Of a DNA stretch of 64,000 nt, positions 25,101 through 33,021 are shown in pieces. Positions within the stretch are counted from its first letter, which is position 1. The number at the start of each line of letters is the position of its first letter. The stretch is from NCBI RefSeq assembly GCF_014204895.1, contig NZ_JACHMF010000001.1:7874001-7938000 (forward strand), read 5' to 3'. The notes under the pieces were generated by a model. It saw nothing but the letters and a program-made list of their open reading frames with translations, was not told where the DNA came from and did not search any database. The position numbers and the translations under genes are program-made. This DNA comes from Paractinoplanes abujensis. GTDB taxonomy: Bacteria; Actinomycetota; Actinomycetes; Mycobacteriales; Micromonosporaceae.

Positions 25101-27083
25101 ATCACCGCCCGCGGCGCGTGGGAGTCGGTCAAGAAGCACTTCCGCGACCTGGGCGTCGACACCCAGCGCGAGGACTTCACCGTGGTCGGCGTGGGCGACA
25201 TGTCAGGTGACGTCTTCGGCAACGGCATGCTGCTCAGCGAGCACATCCGGCTGGTGGCCGCGTTCGACCACCGGCACATCTTCCTCGACCCCAACCCGTC
25301 CGCTCTCGAGTCCTTCAACGAGCGGAAAAGGCTGTTCGACCTGCCGCGTTCTTCGTGGGACGACTACGACCGCTCGCTTCTCTCGGCCGGCGGGGGCATC
25401 TATCCCCGTACGGCGAAATCGATCCCCGTCTCGGCCGAGGTGCGCGCGGCGCTCGACCTCGGTGAGGCGCCCACGATCAGCCCGGTCGAACTGATGCGGG
25501 CCATCCTGCGGGCACCGGTCGACCTGCTGTGGAACGGCGGCATCGGCACCTACGTGAAGTCGGCGGCCGAAACGCACGCCGACGTGGGCGACAAGACCAA
25601 CGACGCGATCCGGATCAACGGCAGCCAGCTGCGGGTGCGGGTGGTCGGCGAAGGCGGCAACCTGGGGCTGACCCAGCGTGGGCGCATCGAGTTCGCGCGG
25701 GCCGGCGGGCGCATCTACACCGACTTCATCGACAACACCGCCGGGGTGGACTGCTCCGACCACGAGGTCAACATCAAGATCCTGCTGGGCGGCGCGGTGA
25801 CCGACGGCGAGATGACCCTGCCCGAACGCGACGAGCTGCTGGCCGCGATGACCGACGAGGTGGCCGCGCTGGTCCTGCGGGACAACTACGAGCAGGCCAA
25901 CGCGCTCGGCAACGCCCGGGCCCAGGCCCATTCGCTGTTGCCCGTGCACCGGCGGCTGCTCAACGACCTCGAGGCGAGCGGGCAGCTCAACCGCGAACTG
26001 GAGGCGCTGCCGACCGACGCCGAACTGGCCACCCGTTACGACGCGGGGGAGGGGCTCACCGCTCCCGAGTTCGCGGTCCTGCTGGCGTACGTCAAAATCA
26101 GCCTGGAACGCGAGGTGCTGGCCGACGAGATCGTCGACGAGGCGTGGACCAACGAGGTGCTCAGCCGCTACTTCCCGACGCCGCTGCGCGAACGCTGCGC
26201 CGGACGGATGACGGGGCACCGGCTGCGCCGCGAGATCATCGCCACCGTCCTGGTCAACGAGGTGGTCAACCGCGGCGGCACGTCGTTCGTCTACCGGGCG
26301 ATGGAGGAGAGCGGGGCCTCGGCGGCCGACGTGATCCGGGCCTACACGGTGGTTCGGGAGGCGTACGGGCTGGCCGGCATCTGGGCCGACGCCGAGGCGC
26401 TCGACAACAAGGTGCCTACCGAGGCGCAGACGCTGGTCTTCCTCGAATCACGGCGGCTGCTCGACCGGGCGGTGCGGTGGCTGGTCAGCACCCGCCGCTC
26501 ACCGATCGACGTGGCCGGCGAGATCGCCAAACTGGGCGCCGGGGTGCAGTCGCTGCTGCCGCAGATGCCGCAGGTGCTGCGGGGCATCGAGCGCCGGTCG
26601 ATGGACGAGCACATCGCCACGCTGGTCAACCAGGGCGTGCCGATGGAGCTGGCCGAACGGGTCACGTGGTGCAACTACGGTTTCGGCCTGCTCGACATCC
26701 TGGAGACCGGCGCCGGCACGGGCAAGCCCGCGGTCGAGGTGGCCGGGGTCTACTTCGCCCTGTCCGAGCGCTTCCACATCGACCAGCTGCTCTCCCACAT
26801 CTCGTACCTGCCGCGTGGTGACCGGTGGCAGACGCTGGCCCGCATGGCGCTGCGCTACGACCTGTACGCGGCCCTGGCCGCCCTGACCGCCGAGGTGCTG
26901 CAGTCCACCCCGTCCGACGCCACGGCCGACGAACGGGTCTCGGAGTGGGAACGCGTCAACGCGGCCTCGATCGCCCGGGCGGCCAACGCCATGGGCAACG
27001 TCGCCGACACCCCGGCCGAGCTGGCCGCCTTGTCGGTGCTGCTCCGGCAGATCCGCACCCTGGTCAAGACGTCCGCCGCCTGA
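22152..27083 (+). CDS. gdh: NAD-dependent glutamate dehydrogenase, large (about 180 kDa) type
   Basis: 1643 residues, the usual size of the GDH180 class, deaminating glutamate to 2-oxoglutarate and ammonium with NAD. The long N-terminal half carries ACT-like regulatory segments (DDMPFLVDSVIALLSAH). The catalytic domain is central, with the lysine motif VGAKGGFVLK near 882, and the NAD-binding region GEGGNLGLTQ lies near 1165. The C-terminal helical domain is typical. ATG 22152 is chosen over an upstream in-frame GTG; GAGGGGAG lies upstream. Monocistronic, ending at a strong terminator. Likely catabolic, for growth on amino acids. Confidence 0.95.
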   Translation: MAVADEAATETDADNDLIAGPGLALTGRLGASAEEGDLDETLPNGERLIAQAVEVAGDDHATASLVGRYWRFAPDEELVGLTPQEMYDAAISHRELAATRLPGELKLAITPPSGSQCHTILQIVTDDMPFLVDSVIALLSAHQQQVHLLVHPLIVVRREPLGALAELAADVEPDDAIEGDLVESWIRIELDPIRNTEARDQLLNEVQRVLTDVRDAVEDWPRMRQRALVIADELAAARGSERKLPVPDKDVTDSIELLKWLAHDHFTFLGYREYRLDGDLLSAVAGSGLGILRGDSKPRKLSTMADEAFQRALEKRLLVITKANSRATVHRSAYLDYIGVKVFNEAGEVVGERRFLGLFSSSAYRTSVRELPVVKRKVREVLDRSGLSPRGHSGKDLVQILETYPRDELFQIKTDDLYEAVIGVLRMAGRRQLRLFLRRDGYGRFISCLIYLPRDRFTTGNRLRMQEILLRELNGVGVDYTTRVTERMLARVHFIVRTDPADPPGQIDPNTLAEMLADATRMWDDDFSLVLERKLGEEAARDLFARYATAYPESYKDGHTPYEGMQDLAKLELLEEEGQLEMHLYRKRRPGRDGVLEADDHDIRFKVYRYGEPMMLSAVLPVLHSLGVQVIDERPHEIRRTDGTIYLYDFGLEPPAAHRELSEVRPQVENAFAAAWRGEAEVDGFNELVLRAGLTWRQVVVLRAYAKYQRQTGSVFSQRYLESTFIAYPEIARLLVRLFETRFSPRLEAGEAQRGRVADELVERVTTLLDDVDSLDQDRILRSYLTLIQATLRTSFFQRGADGRPKSYVAFKLDPQAIPDLPQPRPKYEIFVYSPRFEGVHLRFGAVARGGLRWSDRREDFRTEVLGLVKAQMVKNAVIVPVGAKGGFVLKQKPGDRDEAVECYKRFITALLDVTDNILSGKIIPPRDVVRHDGDDPYLVVAADKGTATFSDIANEISVSKEFWLGDAFASGGSAGYDHKKMGITARGAWESVKKHFRDLGVDTQREDFTVVGVGDMSGDVFGNGMLLSEHIRLVAAFDHRHIFLDPNPSALESFNERKRLFDLPRSSWDDYDRSLLSAGGGIYPRTAKSIPVSAEVRAALDLGEAPTISPVELMRAILRAPVDLLWNGGIGTYVKSAAETHADVGDKTNDAIRINGSQLRVRVVGEGGNLGLTQRGRIEFARAGGRIYTDFIDNTAGVDCSDHEVNIKILLGGAVTDGEMTLPERDELLAAMTDEVAALVLRDNYEQANALGNARAQAHSLLPVHRRLLNDLEASGQLNRELEALPTDAELATRYDAGEGLTAPEFAVLLAYVKISLEREVLADEIVDEAWTNEVLSRYFPTPLRERCAGRMTGHRLRREIIATVLVNEVVNRGGTSFVYRAMEESGASAADVIRAYTVVREAYGLAGIWADAEALDNKVPTEAQTLVFLESRRLLDRAVRWLVSTRRSPIDVAGEIAKLGAGVQSLLPQMPQVLRGIERRSMDEHIATLVNQGVPMELAERVTWCNYGFGLLDILETGAGTGKPAVEVAGVYFALSERFHIDQLLSHISYLPRGDRWQTLARMALRYDLYAALAALTAEVLQSTPSDATADERVSEWERVNAASIARAANAMGNVADTPAELAALSVLLRQIRTLVKTSAA

Positions 27084-27095
27084 GTCACCGCTGGG

Positions 27096-27119
27096 AGGGG
27101 CCGCCTTCGGGCGGCCCCT
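27096..27119 (+). terminator. Rho-independent terminator after glutamate dehydrogenase
   Basis: Arms AGGGGCCGCC (27096-27105) and GGCGGCCCCT (27110-27119) pair perfectly around a stable TTCG loop, followed by a T-rich tail (TTCGCATTTT). It begins 13 bases after the stop. Confidence 0.92.
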
Positions 27120-27147
27120 TCGCATTTTGGGGCCCACCCGCGCCTCC

Positions 27148-27210
27148 CGGCCAAGCGCGAGGTGGAGGACCTGACCCGGCAGAAGGACGCGGTCACCAAC
27201 CAGCTGGGCC
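27148..27210 (+). pseudogene. 63-bp exact fragment of the coiled-coil gene (7292-7354), inverted relative to it
   Basis: This intergenic stretch is identical over 63 bases to the complement of 7292-7354. It would encode KREVEDLTRQKDAVTNQLG of the 433-residue coiled-coil protein. Identity stops abruptly on both sides (27147 and 27211). It has no start, stop or ribosome site of its own, so it is a gene fragment and not a gene. It separates the glutamate dehydrogenase terminator from the copper ATPase promoter. Confidence 0.88.
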
Positions 27211-27240
27211 GTGGTTCCCCGGAGCTGCCTTCGTGTCAGG

Positions 27241-27255
27241 TACCCCCAAGGGGTA
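27241..27255 (+). promoter_or_regulatory. CsoR-like copper operator at the copper ATPase promoter
   Basis: TACCCC-CAA-GGGGTA is a 6-3-6 inverted repeat of the type bound by CsoR repressors (TACC...GGTA with internal C/G runs). It lies 12 bases before the ATG and overlaps TATAGGGT, a possible -10 element. Copper would release CsoR and switch on the ATPase. No csoR gene is in the window. Confidence 0.7.
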
Positions 27256-27267
27256 TAGGGTAGGGGC

Positions 27268-29457
27268 ATGGAGCGGGTGATCGAGCTGGAGATCGGCGGG
27301 ATGACGTGCGCCGCGTGCGCCAACCGCATCGAGAAGAAGCTGAATCGGCTCGACGGCGTGACCGCGACCGTGAACTACGCCACCGAGAAGGCCCGGGCTT
27401 CCGTGCCGTCCGCGCTCACCGCGGCCGACCTGATCGCGGTCGTCGAGAAGACCGGTTACACCGCGGCCGAGCCCCAGCCCCTCGAAGTGGCCAAGACCGA
27501 GGCCGCGAGGGACACGCTCCGCGACCGGCTTTTGATCTCCGCTGCGCTGAGTGTTCCCGTCATCGTCCTCGCGATGGTGCCGGCCTGGCAGTTCGACTAC
27601 TGGCAGTGGTTGTCGCTGACGTTGGCCGCGCCCGTGGTGGCGTACGGGGGGTGGCCTTTTCATCGCTCGGCCTTCGTCAACGTCCGCCACGGCGCCGCCA
27701 CGATGGACACGCTGGTCTCGATCGGCACGCTGGCCGCGTTCGGCTGGTCGGTGTGGGCGCTGTTCCTGGGCGACGCGGGCATGCCGGGAATGTCGCATCC
27801 CTTTTCGCTGACCGCTCGCGAAGGGGACGCGATCTACCTCGAGGCGGCCGCCGGGGTCACGACGTTCCTGCTGGCCGGCCGCTATCTGGAGGCGCGGGCC
27901 AAACGGCATGCGGGCGACGCGCTGCGGGCGCTGCTGTCGCTCGGGGCCAAGACCGTCACCGTTCTCGACGGCGGTCACGAGCGGGTCGTGCCGGCCGCTG
28001 ATCTCGCCGTGGGAACGCTGTTCCTCGTACGTCCGGGGGAGAAGGTCGCCACCGACGGCGTGGTCGAGGAGGGATCGTCGGCCCTGGACGTGAGCCTGCT
28101 GACCGGCGAGTCGGTCCCGGTCGAGGTGCGGCCGGGCGACCCGGTGACCGGCGCGACGATCAACGAGGGCGGCCGGCTGGTGGTCCGGGCGACCCGGGTC
28201 GGCGCCGACACGCAGCTGGCGCAGATGGCCCGCCTGGTCGAGGAGGCGCAGAACGGCAAGGCGGCCGTCCAGCGTCTGGCCGACCGCATCTCGGGCGTCT
28301 TCGTGCCGGTGGTGATCGCGCTGGCGGTGGGGACGCTCGGCTACTGGCTCGGAACGGGCGGCGGCACGACAGCGGCCTTCACCGCGGCCGTCGCCGTCCT
28401 GATCATCGCCTGCCCGTGCGCGCTGGGCCTGGCCACGCCGACGGCCTTGCTGGTGGGGACGGGCCGGGGTGCCCAGATGGGAATTCTGATCCGGGGGGTC
28501 GAGGCCCTGGAGTCGACCCGTCGCGTGGACACGATCGTCCTGGACAAGACCGGCACGGTGACGACAGGCCGCATGTCGGTGGTCGCCGTGGTCCCGAACA
28601 CCCGGCCGGCCGAGTCGACGGACCCGTCCGACGTGGCCGGCTCAGCGGTTCTGGGTCCGGCGGGTGCGGTCGAGGCCGCTTCCGAGCATCCGATCGGACG
28701 GGCCATCGCGGACGCCGCGCGTGAAGTCGGGCCGCTGGCCGCGGTCACGGACTTCCGGGCGACGGCCGGTGTCGGCGTACGGGGAATGGTCGAGGGTCGC
28801 GAGATCGTGGTGGCGGCCGGTGGGCCCGGGTCGTCGGCCGGCGCCGAGGCGGCCACGTGGGTCGAGGTCAGGGCGGACGGGACTGTGCTGGGGTGGATCG
28901 CGCTGGCTGATGCCGTACGGCCGACCAGTGCGGCGGCGGTGGCCGGTCTGCGGCGGCTCGGGCTGACGCCGATGCTGGTCACGGGTGACTCGCCGGCTGT
29001 GGCGTCCGCGGTTGCCGCCGAGGTCGGGATCACCGAGGTCGAGGCCGGGGTGCTGCCCGCGGGCAAGGTCGACGTGGTCAAGCAGTTGCAGGCGCGGGGC
29101 CACTCGGTGGCCATGGTCGGCGACGGGGTCAACGACGCGGCCGCGCTGGCGCAGGCCGATCTGGGGCTGGCCATGGGCGCCGGCACCGACGTGGCCATTC
29201 AGGCCTCGGATCTGACGTTGGTGCGCGGTGACCTGACCGCGGCCGTCGACGCCGTACGTCTGTCGCGGCGCACCCTCGGCATCATTCGCGGCAATCTGTT
29301 CTGGGCGTTCGCCTACAACGTCGCGGGCCTTCCGCTGGCCGCCGCCGGCCTGCTCAATCCCATGATCGCCGGGGCTGCGATGGCTTTCAGCTCGGTTTTC
29401 GTCGTGCTGAACAGTCTGCGCCTGCGTCGCTTCCGCCCGGCGGCACAGACAGCGTGA
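27268..29457 (+). CDS. copA: Copper-translocating P1B-type ATPase
   Basis: 729 residues. A single N-terminal heavy-metal domain carries MTCAAC (C14, C17). Transmembrane helices follow, including the metal-binding CPC (C382-P383-C384). The phosphorylated Asp is D426 in DKTGT, and the hinge motif is GDGVNDAAAL. The CPC motif with a Cu-type MTCAAC domain indicates Cu(I) export across the cytoplasmic membrane. Its ATG follows a CsoR-like operator. Monocistronic, with a hairpin after the stop. Confidence 0.92.
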   Translation: MERVIELEIGGMTCAACANRIEKKLNRLDGVTATVNYATEKARASVPSALTAADLIAVVEKTGYTAAEPQPLEVAKTEAARDTLRDRLLISAALSVPVIVLAMVPAWQFDYWQWLSLTLAAPVVAYGGWPFHRSAFVNVRHGAATMDTLVSIGTLAAFGWSVWALFLGDAGMPGMSHPFSLTAREGDAIYLEAAAGVTTFLLAGRYLEARAKRHAGDALRALLSLGAKTVTVLDGGHERVVPAADLAVGTLFLVRPGEKVATDGVVEEGSSALDVSLLTGESVPVEVRPGDPVTGATINEGGRLVVRATRVGADTQLAQMARLVEEAQNGKAAVQRLADRISGVFVPVVIALAVGTLGYWLGTGGGTTAAFTAAVAVLIIACPCALGLATPTALLVGTGRGAQMGILIRGVEALESTRRVDTIVLDKTGTVTTGRMSVVAVVPNTRPAESTDPSDVAGSAVLGPAGAVEAASEHPIGRAIADAAREVGPLAAVTDFRATAGVGVRGMVEGREIVVAAGGPGSSAGAEAATWVEVRADGTVLGWIALADAVRPTSAAAVAGLRRLGLTPMLVTGDSPAVASAVAAEVGITEVEAGVLPAGKVDVVKQLQARGHSVAMVGDGVNDAAALAQADLGLAMGAGTDVAIQASDLTLVRGDLTAAVDAVRLSRRTLGIIRGNLFWAFAYNVAGLPLAAAGLLNPMIAGAAMAFSSVFVVLNSLRLRRFRPAAQTA

Positions 29458-29507
29458 GCCGGGTCGCGGCGGATTGCTCCCGTAATCCACTGCCGCGCCC
29501 GGCTCAC
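29454..29507 (+). terminator. Long hairpin at the end of copA
   Basis: Outer arms GTGAGCCGGG (29454-29463) and CCCGGCTCAC (29498-29507) pair perfectly, starting within the stop-codon region. GCGGC/GCCGC and GGATT/AATCC extend the stem inward around a short loop. A terminator or mRNA-stabilising structure. Confidence 0.7.
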
Positions 29508-29747
29508 CGTCTGCGTCGCGAGGACTCGACCTGGTCCCGTAGGCCGAGTTGATTCGCGACGTCCCCAGACCCACCTGCGAACATGACGCTACGTGCCGGC
29601 GGGCGCACGCTGGAAGCCCTGTGTGCGCTTTATGGCCGTTCGGTCACTGCGATTCAGGCGACAGATCCGGATAAGGATGGACACTGAGGTACTAAGGCGA
29701 CACCGTAGTTACCCACCGTGATAATGATCGAGCGCTACCGACGGTGA
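29508..29747. other. Intergenic region between copA and the convergent TetR gene
   Basis: 240 bases with no convincing open frame, RNA gene or repeat. The last 80 bases are less GC-rich and contain short TACCG/CGGTG repeats just past the TetR-gene stop, possibly part of its terminator. I cannot assign a function. Confidence 0.4.
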
Positions 29748-30461
29748 TCAGTCGTCCTTACGGACCGTCTCGATCAGGGCCAGCACCTGCCGCAAGGCCG
29801 GCCGCAGCACGCGCAGCCGCGACAGCGACACCATCCGGTCGATCAGCGGCACCGCGCCGTCGATGAGGCGCCGGGTGCGCCGCTGGCCGGGCGACTTGTC
29901 GTACACCCAGAAGAGGATCACGCCCATCCAGCCCAGCCAGAGCAGCTCGGGCAACTCCTTGCGCAACTCGGGGTCGAGCTTCGCCGAAGAGCCGTCGACC
30001 ACCTCGCGGAAGATCGCGATGGCGGCCTCACGGGCCGGCGACGACTCCTTGGAGAACGGGCTCAGCGGCGACGTCGGCTCGGCGGCCGACTTGAAGAACG
30101 TCGCCGCGAACGAGTGGTACGGCTCGTTGACGTCGATGCCCGCGTGCAGCACGCCGCGCAGCCGGGACGCCAGTTCTTTCTCGGTCGTCAGCACCGGCTC
30201 GGCGGCCGCCCGGTGCGCGGTCTGGTTGCGGTCGTAGAACCCCTGGATCAGGTGTTCCTTGGAGTCGAAGTAGTAATAGGCGTTGCCGACCGCGACCCCG
30301 GCCTCCTTGGCGATGGCCCGCATGGTCGTCTCGGTGTAACCCCGCTCGCGGAACAACCGCAGCGCCGTCTCGAGGATCAGCTGACGGGTCTGCTCGCCCC
30401 GCGCCCGACGGGGCTTTTCCGCGGGATCAGGTTCAGAGGCAGCGGTCGTCACACCCGTCAC
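29748..30461 (-). CDS. TetR family transcriptional regulator
   Basis: 237 residues. A disordered basic leader (about 20) is followed by the TetR helix-turn-helix (LILETALRLFRERGYTETTMRAIAKE region; GVAVGNAYYYF) and a large ligand-binding helical domain. The start overlaps the end of the upstream DCC gene by up to 29 bases; a second in-frame GTG (30452) is equally plausible. It is the last gene of a three-gene operon whose promoter carries two copies of a TTGAAC-type palindrome, so autoregulation is likely. Ligand unknown. Confidence 0.88.
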   Translation of the reverse strand: MTGVTTAASEPDPAEKPRRARGEQTRQLILETALRLFRERGYTETTMRAIAKEAGVAVGNAYYYFDSKEHLIQGFYDRNQTAHRAAAEPVLTTEKELASRLRGVLHAGIDVNEPYHSFAATFFKSAAEPTSPLSPFSKESSPAREAAIAIFREVVDGSSAKLDPELRKELPELLWLGWMGVILFWVYDKSPGQRRTRRLIDGAVPLIDRMVSLSRLRVLRPALRQVLALIETVRKDD

Positions 30462-30852
30462 CGTAGTCCAGGTCCCGCGTACGGCCTCTGACCGCCGACG
30501 CCGCGGCGATGAAGGCCCGCGCCGCGCCCGAGCCCATCCGCTCCGACAGCCCTCGATAGTCGGCCAGTGCCCACAGGCAGGCCGCCCACGCTCCCTCGCC
30601 GGTGTAGACCGAGCCTTCGTCCCCGATCACGGTGATGTCCCGCAAGGTCGCCGCGTGATCGAGCCCCGGGAACCGATGGCGGGCCTCGAGCGATCCGGCC
30701 GGCACAAATTCCAGCGGTACGAGCTGGGCCCGCCCCTGAAGCCATTGACGAGCCGTCCGGCAGATCGGGCAGCCGCCGTCGTAGAGCACGGTGAAGGAGG
30801 TGATGGCCCGGCCGCCCCCTCGTCCGGCCGGGCCATCGTCAGTGGTGGTCAT
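30433..30852 (-). CDS. DCC-family thiol-disulfide oxidoreductase-like protein (DUF393)
   Basis: 139 residues. The defining DxxCxxC motif reads DGGCPIC (C28, C31) after a predicted beta strand (FTVLYDG), as in the thioredoxin-like DCC family. No signal peptide. ATGA overlap with the membrane-protein gene upstream and overlap with the TetR gene downstream mark a tight operon. The C-terminus has an extra Cys pair (DGCDDRCL), which could add a second dithiol. Function of the family is poorly known. Confidence 0.85.
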   Translation of the reverse strand: MTTTDDGPAGRGGGRAITSFTVLYDGGCPICRTARQWLQGRAQLVPLEFVPAGSLEARHRFPGLDHAATLRDITVIGDEGSVYTGEGAWAACLWALADYRGLSERMGSGAARAFIAAASAVRGRTRDLDYGDGCDDRCL

Positions 30853-31283
30853 GCCCGCGCCGGCGGCGGGCCCTGCGGCGGCATCGGCGGGTGCATCGGC
30901 AGGCGCCCCGCGGGCGGCAGCGGCGGCACGGTCTGCTGCTGGCGCAGGCGTCCCCGGCGGTAGCGGCCGAGGAAGAACACGTTGAGGAAGTGCAGGACGC
31001 CGAGCACCAGCAGGACCAGACCGACCTTGCTGGACAGGGTCTCCAGGGCCTCGCTGGTGTCGGCGATCGTCTGGCTCGACCGCATGGTGACCGTCACGTA
31101 GCCGAGGTTGAGCAGGTAGAAGCCCATGACGAGCAGTTGGTTGATCGCCCGGGCCAGCTTCTCGTCGGCGAAGACGTCGGTCAGGAAGACCAGGCCGTTG
31201 CGCGAGATGGTGGTGGCCACCCAGACGGTGAGCCCGATGCTCACCGCCAGGTAGACCAGGTACATCCAGACCTTCGGGTCCAT
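30849..31283 (-). CDS. Small three-helix membrane protein
   Basis: 144 residues from the ATG at 31283 (AAAGGCG upstream). Three hydrophobic segments at about 5-25, 48-66 and 86-105 are followed by an arginine-rich boundary and a Pro/Met-rich cytosolic tail (PPLPPAGRLPMHPPMPPQG). First gene of the operon with DCC and TetR (ATGA overlap at 30849-30852). I do not recognise a named family. The TetR-regulated setting suggests a membrane stress or lipid-related role, which is only inference. Confidence 0.75.
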   Translation of the reverse strand: MDPKVWMYLVYLAVSIGLTVWVATTISRNGLVFLTDVFADEKLARAINQLLVMGFYLLNLGYVTVTMRSSQTIADTSEALETLSSKVGLVLLVLGVLHFLNVFFLGRYRRGRLRQQQTVPPLPPAGRLPMHPPMPPQGPPPARA

Positions 31284-31297
31284 CGGAACGCCTTTCT

Positions 31298-31311
31298 CGA
31301 ACGTGTTCAAC
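31298..31311 (-). promoter_or_regulatory. Downstream TetR-type half of a paired operator
   Basis: TCGAACGTGTTCAA is an imperfect copy (12 of 14) of the core of the palindrome at 31336-31353. It lies between the predicted -10 element and the ATG of the membrane-protein gene, where binding would block elongation or initiation. Confidence 0.55.
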
Positions 31312-31335
31312 TTTCGAGGACAGCGTAAGCCGTCT

Positions 31336-31353
31336 ACTTGAACATGTTCAAGT
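31336..31353 (-). promoter_or_regulatory. Perfect 18-bp palindrome overlapping the -35 region (TetR operator)
   Basis: ACTTGAACATGTTCAAGT is fully self-complementary. Read on the minus strand it contains TTGAAC as a -35 element, with TACGCT (complement of 31322-31327) 18 bases further as the -10. A TetR dimer bound here would block the operon that encodes a TetR protein as its third gene. Confidence 0.7.
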
Positions 31354-31358
31354 GATGT

Positions 31359-31400
31359 GACGTGGCAGTCAGGAAAGGCCGAGACGTGGCAGTCGGGAAA
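31359..31400. repeat. Two direct copies of an 18-bp sequence
   Basis: GACGTGGCAGTCAGGAAA (31359-31376) and GACGTGGCAGTCGGGAAA (31383-31400) differ at one base, with a 24-bp period. They lie between the TetR-operon promoter and the nagZ terminator. No function assigned. Confidence 0.7.
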
Positions 31401-31413
31401 CACCGGAAAGAAA

Positions 31414-31440
31414 GGGCGGCCCGTACGAGACGGGCCGCCC
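31414..31440 (-). terminator. Terminator of the NagZ-type gene
   Basis: An 11-bp perfect stem GGGCGGCCCGT/ACGGGCCGCCC with a five-base loop, flanked on the left by AAAGAAA. In the minus-strand transcript this gives a hairpin followed by UUUCUUU, 15 bases past the stop. Confidence 0.88.
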
Positions 31441-31455
31441 GAAGAGAGCGCAGAG

Positions 31456-32892
31456 CTAGTTCGCGGCGAGCCCCAGGGCCTCGGCGGCGGCCCGCCCGTT
31501 GGCCAGGCTGGCGCCGTGGGTCGTGACGAAGGCCCGCGCCCGCGCCGGCCGCCACGCCGACGGCCAGCCCATCTCGACGACGCCCACGGTATGGGCGGCC
31601 GAGAGCTGCTCGATCAGGGCCCGGTTCGACTCCTGCCGGTGGGTGTGCCGCCCCACCACCACGATCGGCCGTGCGCCCGCGTGCGCCGTCAGCTGCGCGG
31701 CCGACGCGGAGGCGGCCACCACCTCGACCTGCTCCACCCCGTCGAGGTGCGGGGCCAGGCCCCACGGCACCACGCCCTCGGCGATCGAGTGGCCCGAGGC
31801 CAGCTGCACGACCAGGGGCGACGAGAGGTCGTGCAGCGAGCCCTCGACCCGCACCGCGCGGCGCGCCGCGGCCAGCCCGAGGTCGCCGTCGACGGCCGGG
31901 GTCGTCCGGGGTGAGGTCGTCCACGCGGCGAGGGCGGTGTTGCGGGCCACGGCTTCCTCCAGCCGGGCCGCCGGCACCCCGGCCACGATCGCCGCGACCA
32001 CGGCCTCCACGAGCTCGTGGGTCACCTCGGCGCCGATACAGAGCAGGTCGGCTCCCGCGGTCAGGGCCCGTACGGCGGCTTGGGGAATGCCCCCGGCCGC
32101 CGCGGCGGCCCCCGCCATCTCGAGGGCGTCGGTCACGATCACGCCGTCGAAGCCCAGCGTCGAGCGCAGCAGGTCCTGCAGCGCGGCCGTGCTGAAGGTG
32201 GCCGGGTCGTCGCCGGTCAGCACCGGCACCCGGATGTGGGCCGACATGACGGCCTTGGCCGCCCCGGCCACCGCGGCGAAGGGCGGCAGGTCGCGCGTCT
32301 CGAGGAGTTCGCGGGTGACGTCGACGGTCGGCAGCGAAAGGTGCGAGTCGGTGACCGTCGCGCCGTGGCCCGGGAAGTGCTTGGCGCAGGCGGCCACCCC
32401 GGCCGACTGCAGCCCGTCGACCGCGGCCCGCGCGTGCCGCGCCACCAGCAACGGGTCGGCGCCGAAGGAGCGGGTGCCGATGATCGGGTTGTCGTCGGCC
32501 GTGTTGACGTCGACGGTGGGGGCCAGGTCGAGGTTCACCCCGGCCGCGACCAGGTCGCCGCCGATTGCCGTGTACACCGCGCGGGTGAGGTCGAGGTCGT
32601 CGACCGCGCCGAGCGCCGCGTTGCCGGGGTAGGGGCTCCCGGTGCGGTGCGCGAGCCGGGTGACGTCGCCGCCCTCCTCGTCGATCGCGATCAGCGCGTC
32701 GGGGCGGCCCTCGCGCAGCCGCGCGGTCAGCGCGGCCACCTGGGCGGGGTCCGTCACGTTGGTGCCGAAGAGGGTGTGGCCTGCCAATCCTTCGCCCAGC
32801 AGGGTTACGGCCCAGCCGGGAGCGTTCCCACCTTTGAAGGCCGCCAGCAGGGTGCCGAGGGCGAGGCGGCGGAGTGCGGGGTCGATCGCCAT
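31456..32892 (-). CDS. nagZ: Glycoside hydrolase family 3 beta-N-acetylglucosaminidase (NagZ-like)
   Basis: 478 residues, cytosolic (no signal). GH3 barrel with IDEEGG at 70-75, the NagZ loop KHFPGHG (K171-G177) with D182 and H184 acting as acid/base dyad, and nucleophile D255 in VIVTDALE. A C-terminal alpha/beta sandwich follows. It removes GlcNAc from muropeptides or chitooligosaccharides. ATG 32892 is chosen: GGAAGG lies five bases upstream. Divergent from a ROK regulator with a shared operator, suggesting amino-sugar-responsive control. Single-domain bacterial NagZ is about 340 residues; the extra domain is common in actinobacteria. Confidence 0.88.
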   Translation of the reverse strand: MAIDPALRRLALGTLLAAFKGGNAPGWAVTLLGEGLAGHTLFGTNVTDPAQVAALTARLREGRPDALIAIDEEGGDVTRLAHRTGSPYPGNAALGAVDDLDLTRAVYTAIGGDLVAAGVNLDLAPTVDVNTADDNPIIGTRSFGADPLLVARHARAAVDGLQSAGVAACAKHFPGHGATVTDSHLSLPTVDVTRELLETRDLPPFAAVAGAAKAVMSAHIRVPVLTGDDPATFSTAALQDLLRSTLGFDGVIVTDALEMAGAAAAAGGIPQAAVRALTAGADLLCIGAEVTHELVEAVVAAIVAGVPAARLEEAVARNTALAAWTTSPRTTPAVDGDLGLAAARRAVRVEGSLHDLSSPLVVQLASGHSIAEGVVPWGLAPHLDGVEQVEVVAASASAAQLTAHAGARPIVVVGRHTHRQESNRALIEQLSAAHTVGVVEMGWPSAWRPARARAFVTTHGASLANGRAAAEALGLAAN

Positions 32893-32987
32893 GATGTCCT
32901 TCCGGTGACGCAAGTCTGGTCTGTGCACCCCGCGAGCTGCCATGATCGCTCGGTGTCGGGCCCGATACAGGGGCGCCGCTAATCTAA

Positions 32988-33002
32988 TAGGAAACTATCC
33001 TA
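32988..33002. promoter_or_regulatory. ROK-family operator between nagZ-like and ROK genes
   Basis: TAGGA-N5-TCCTA (TAGGAAACTATCCTA) lies 20 bases before the ROK gene ATG and 95 bases before the nagZ-like ATG. The TTAGGAAA...TTTCCTAA type is, from memory, a common ROK-regulator site in actinobacteria. Autoregulation and control of the divergent hydrolase are expected. Confidence 0.68.
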
Positions 33003-33021
33003 AAAAGTAGAGGATCCTGCT

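Noticed and set aside
22218..25139. A 973-codon minus-strand frame inside the glutamate dehydrogenase gene
   Set aside because: Its composition is a complement shadow of a conserved enzyme, with no start signal or recognisable motif.
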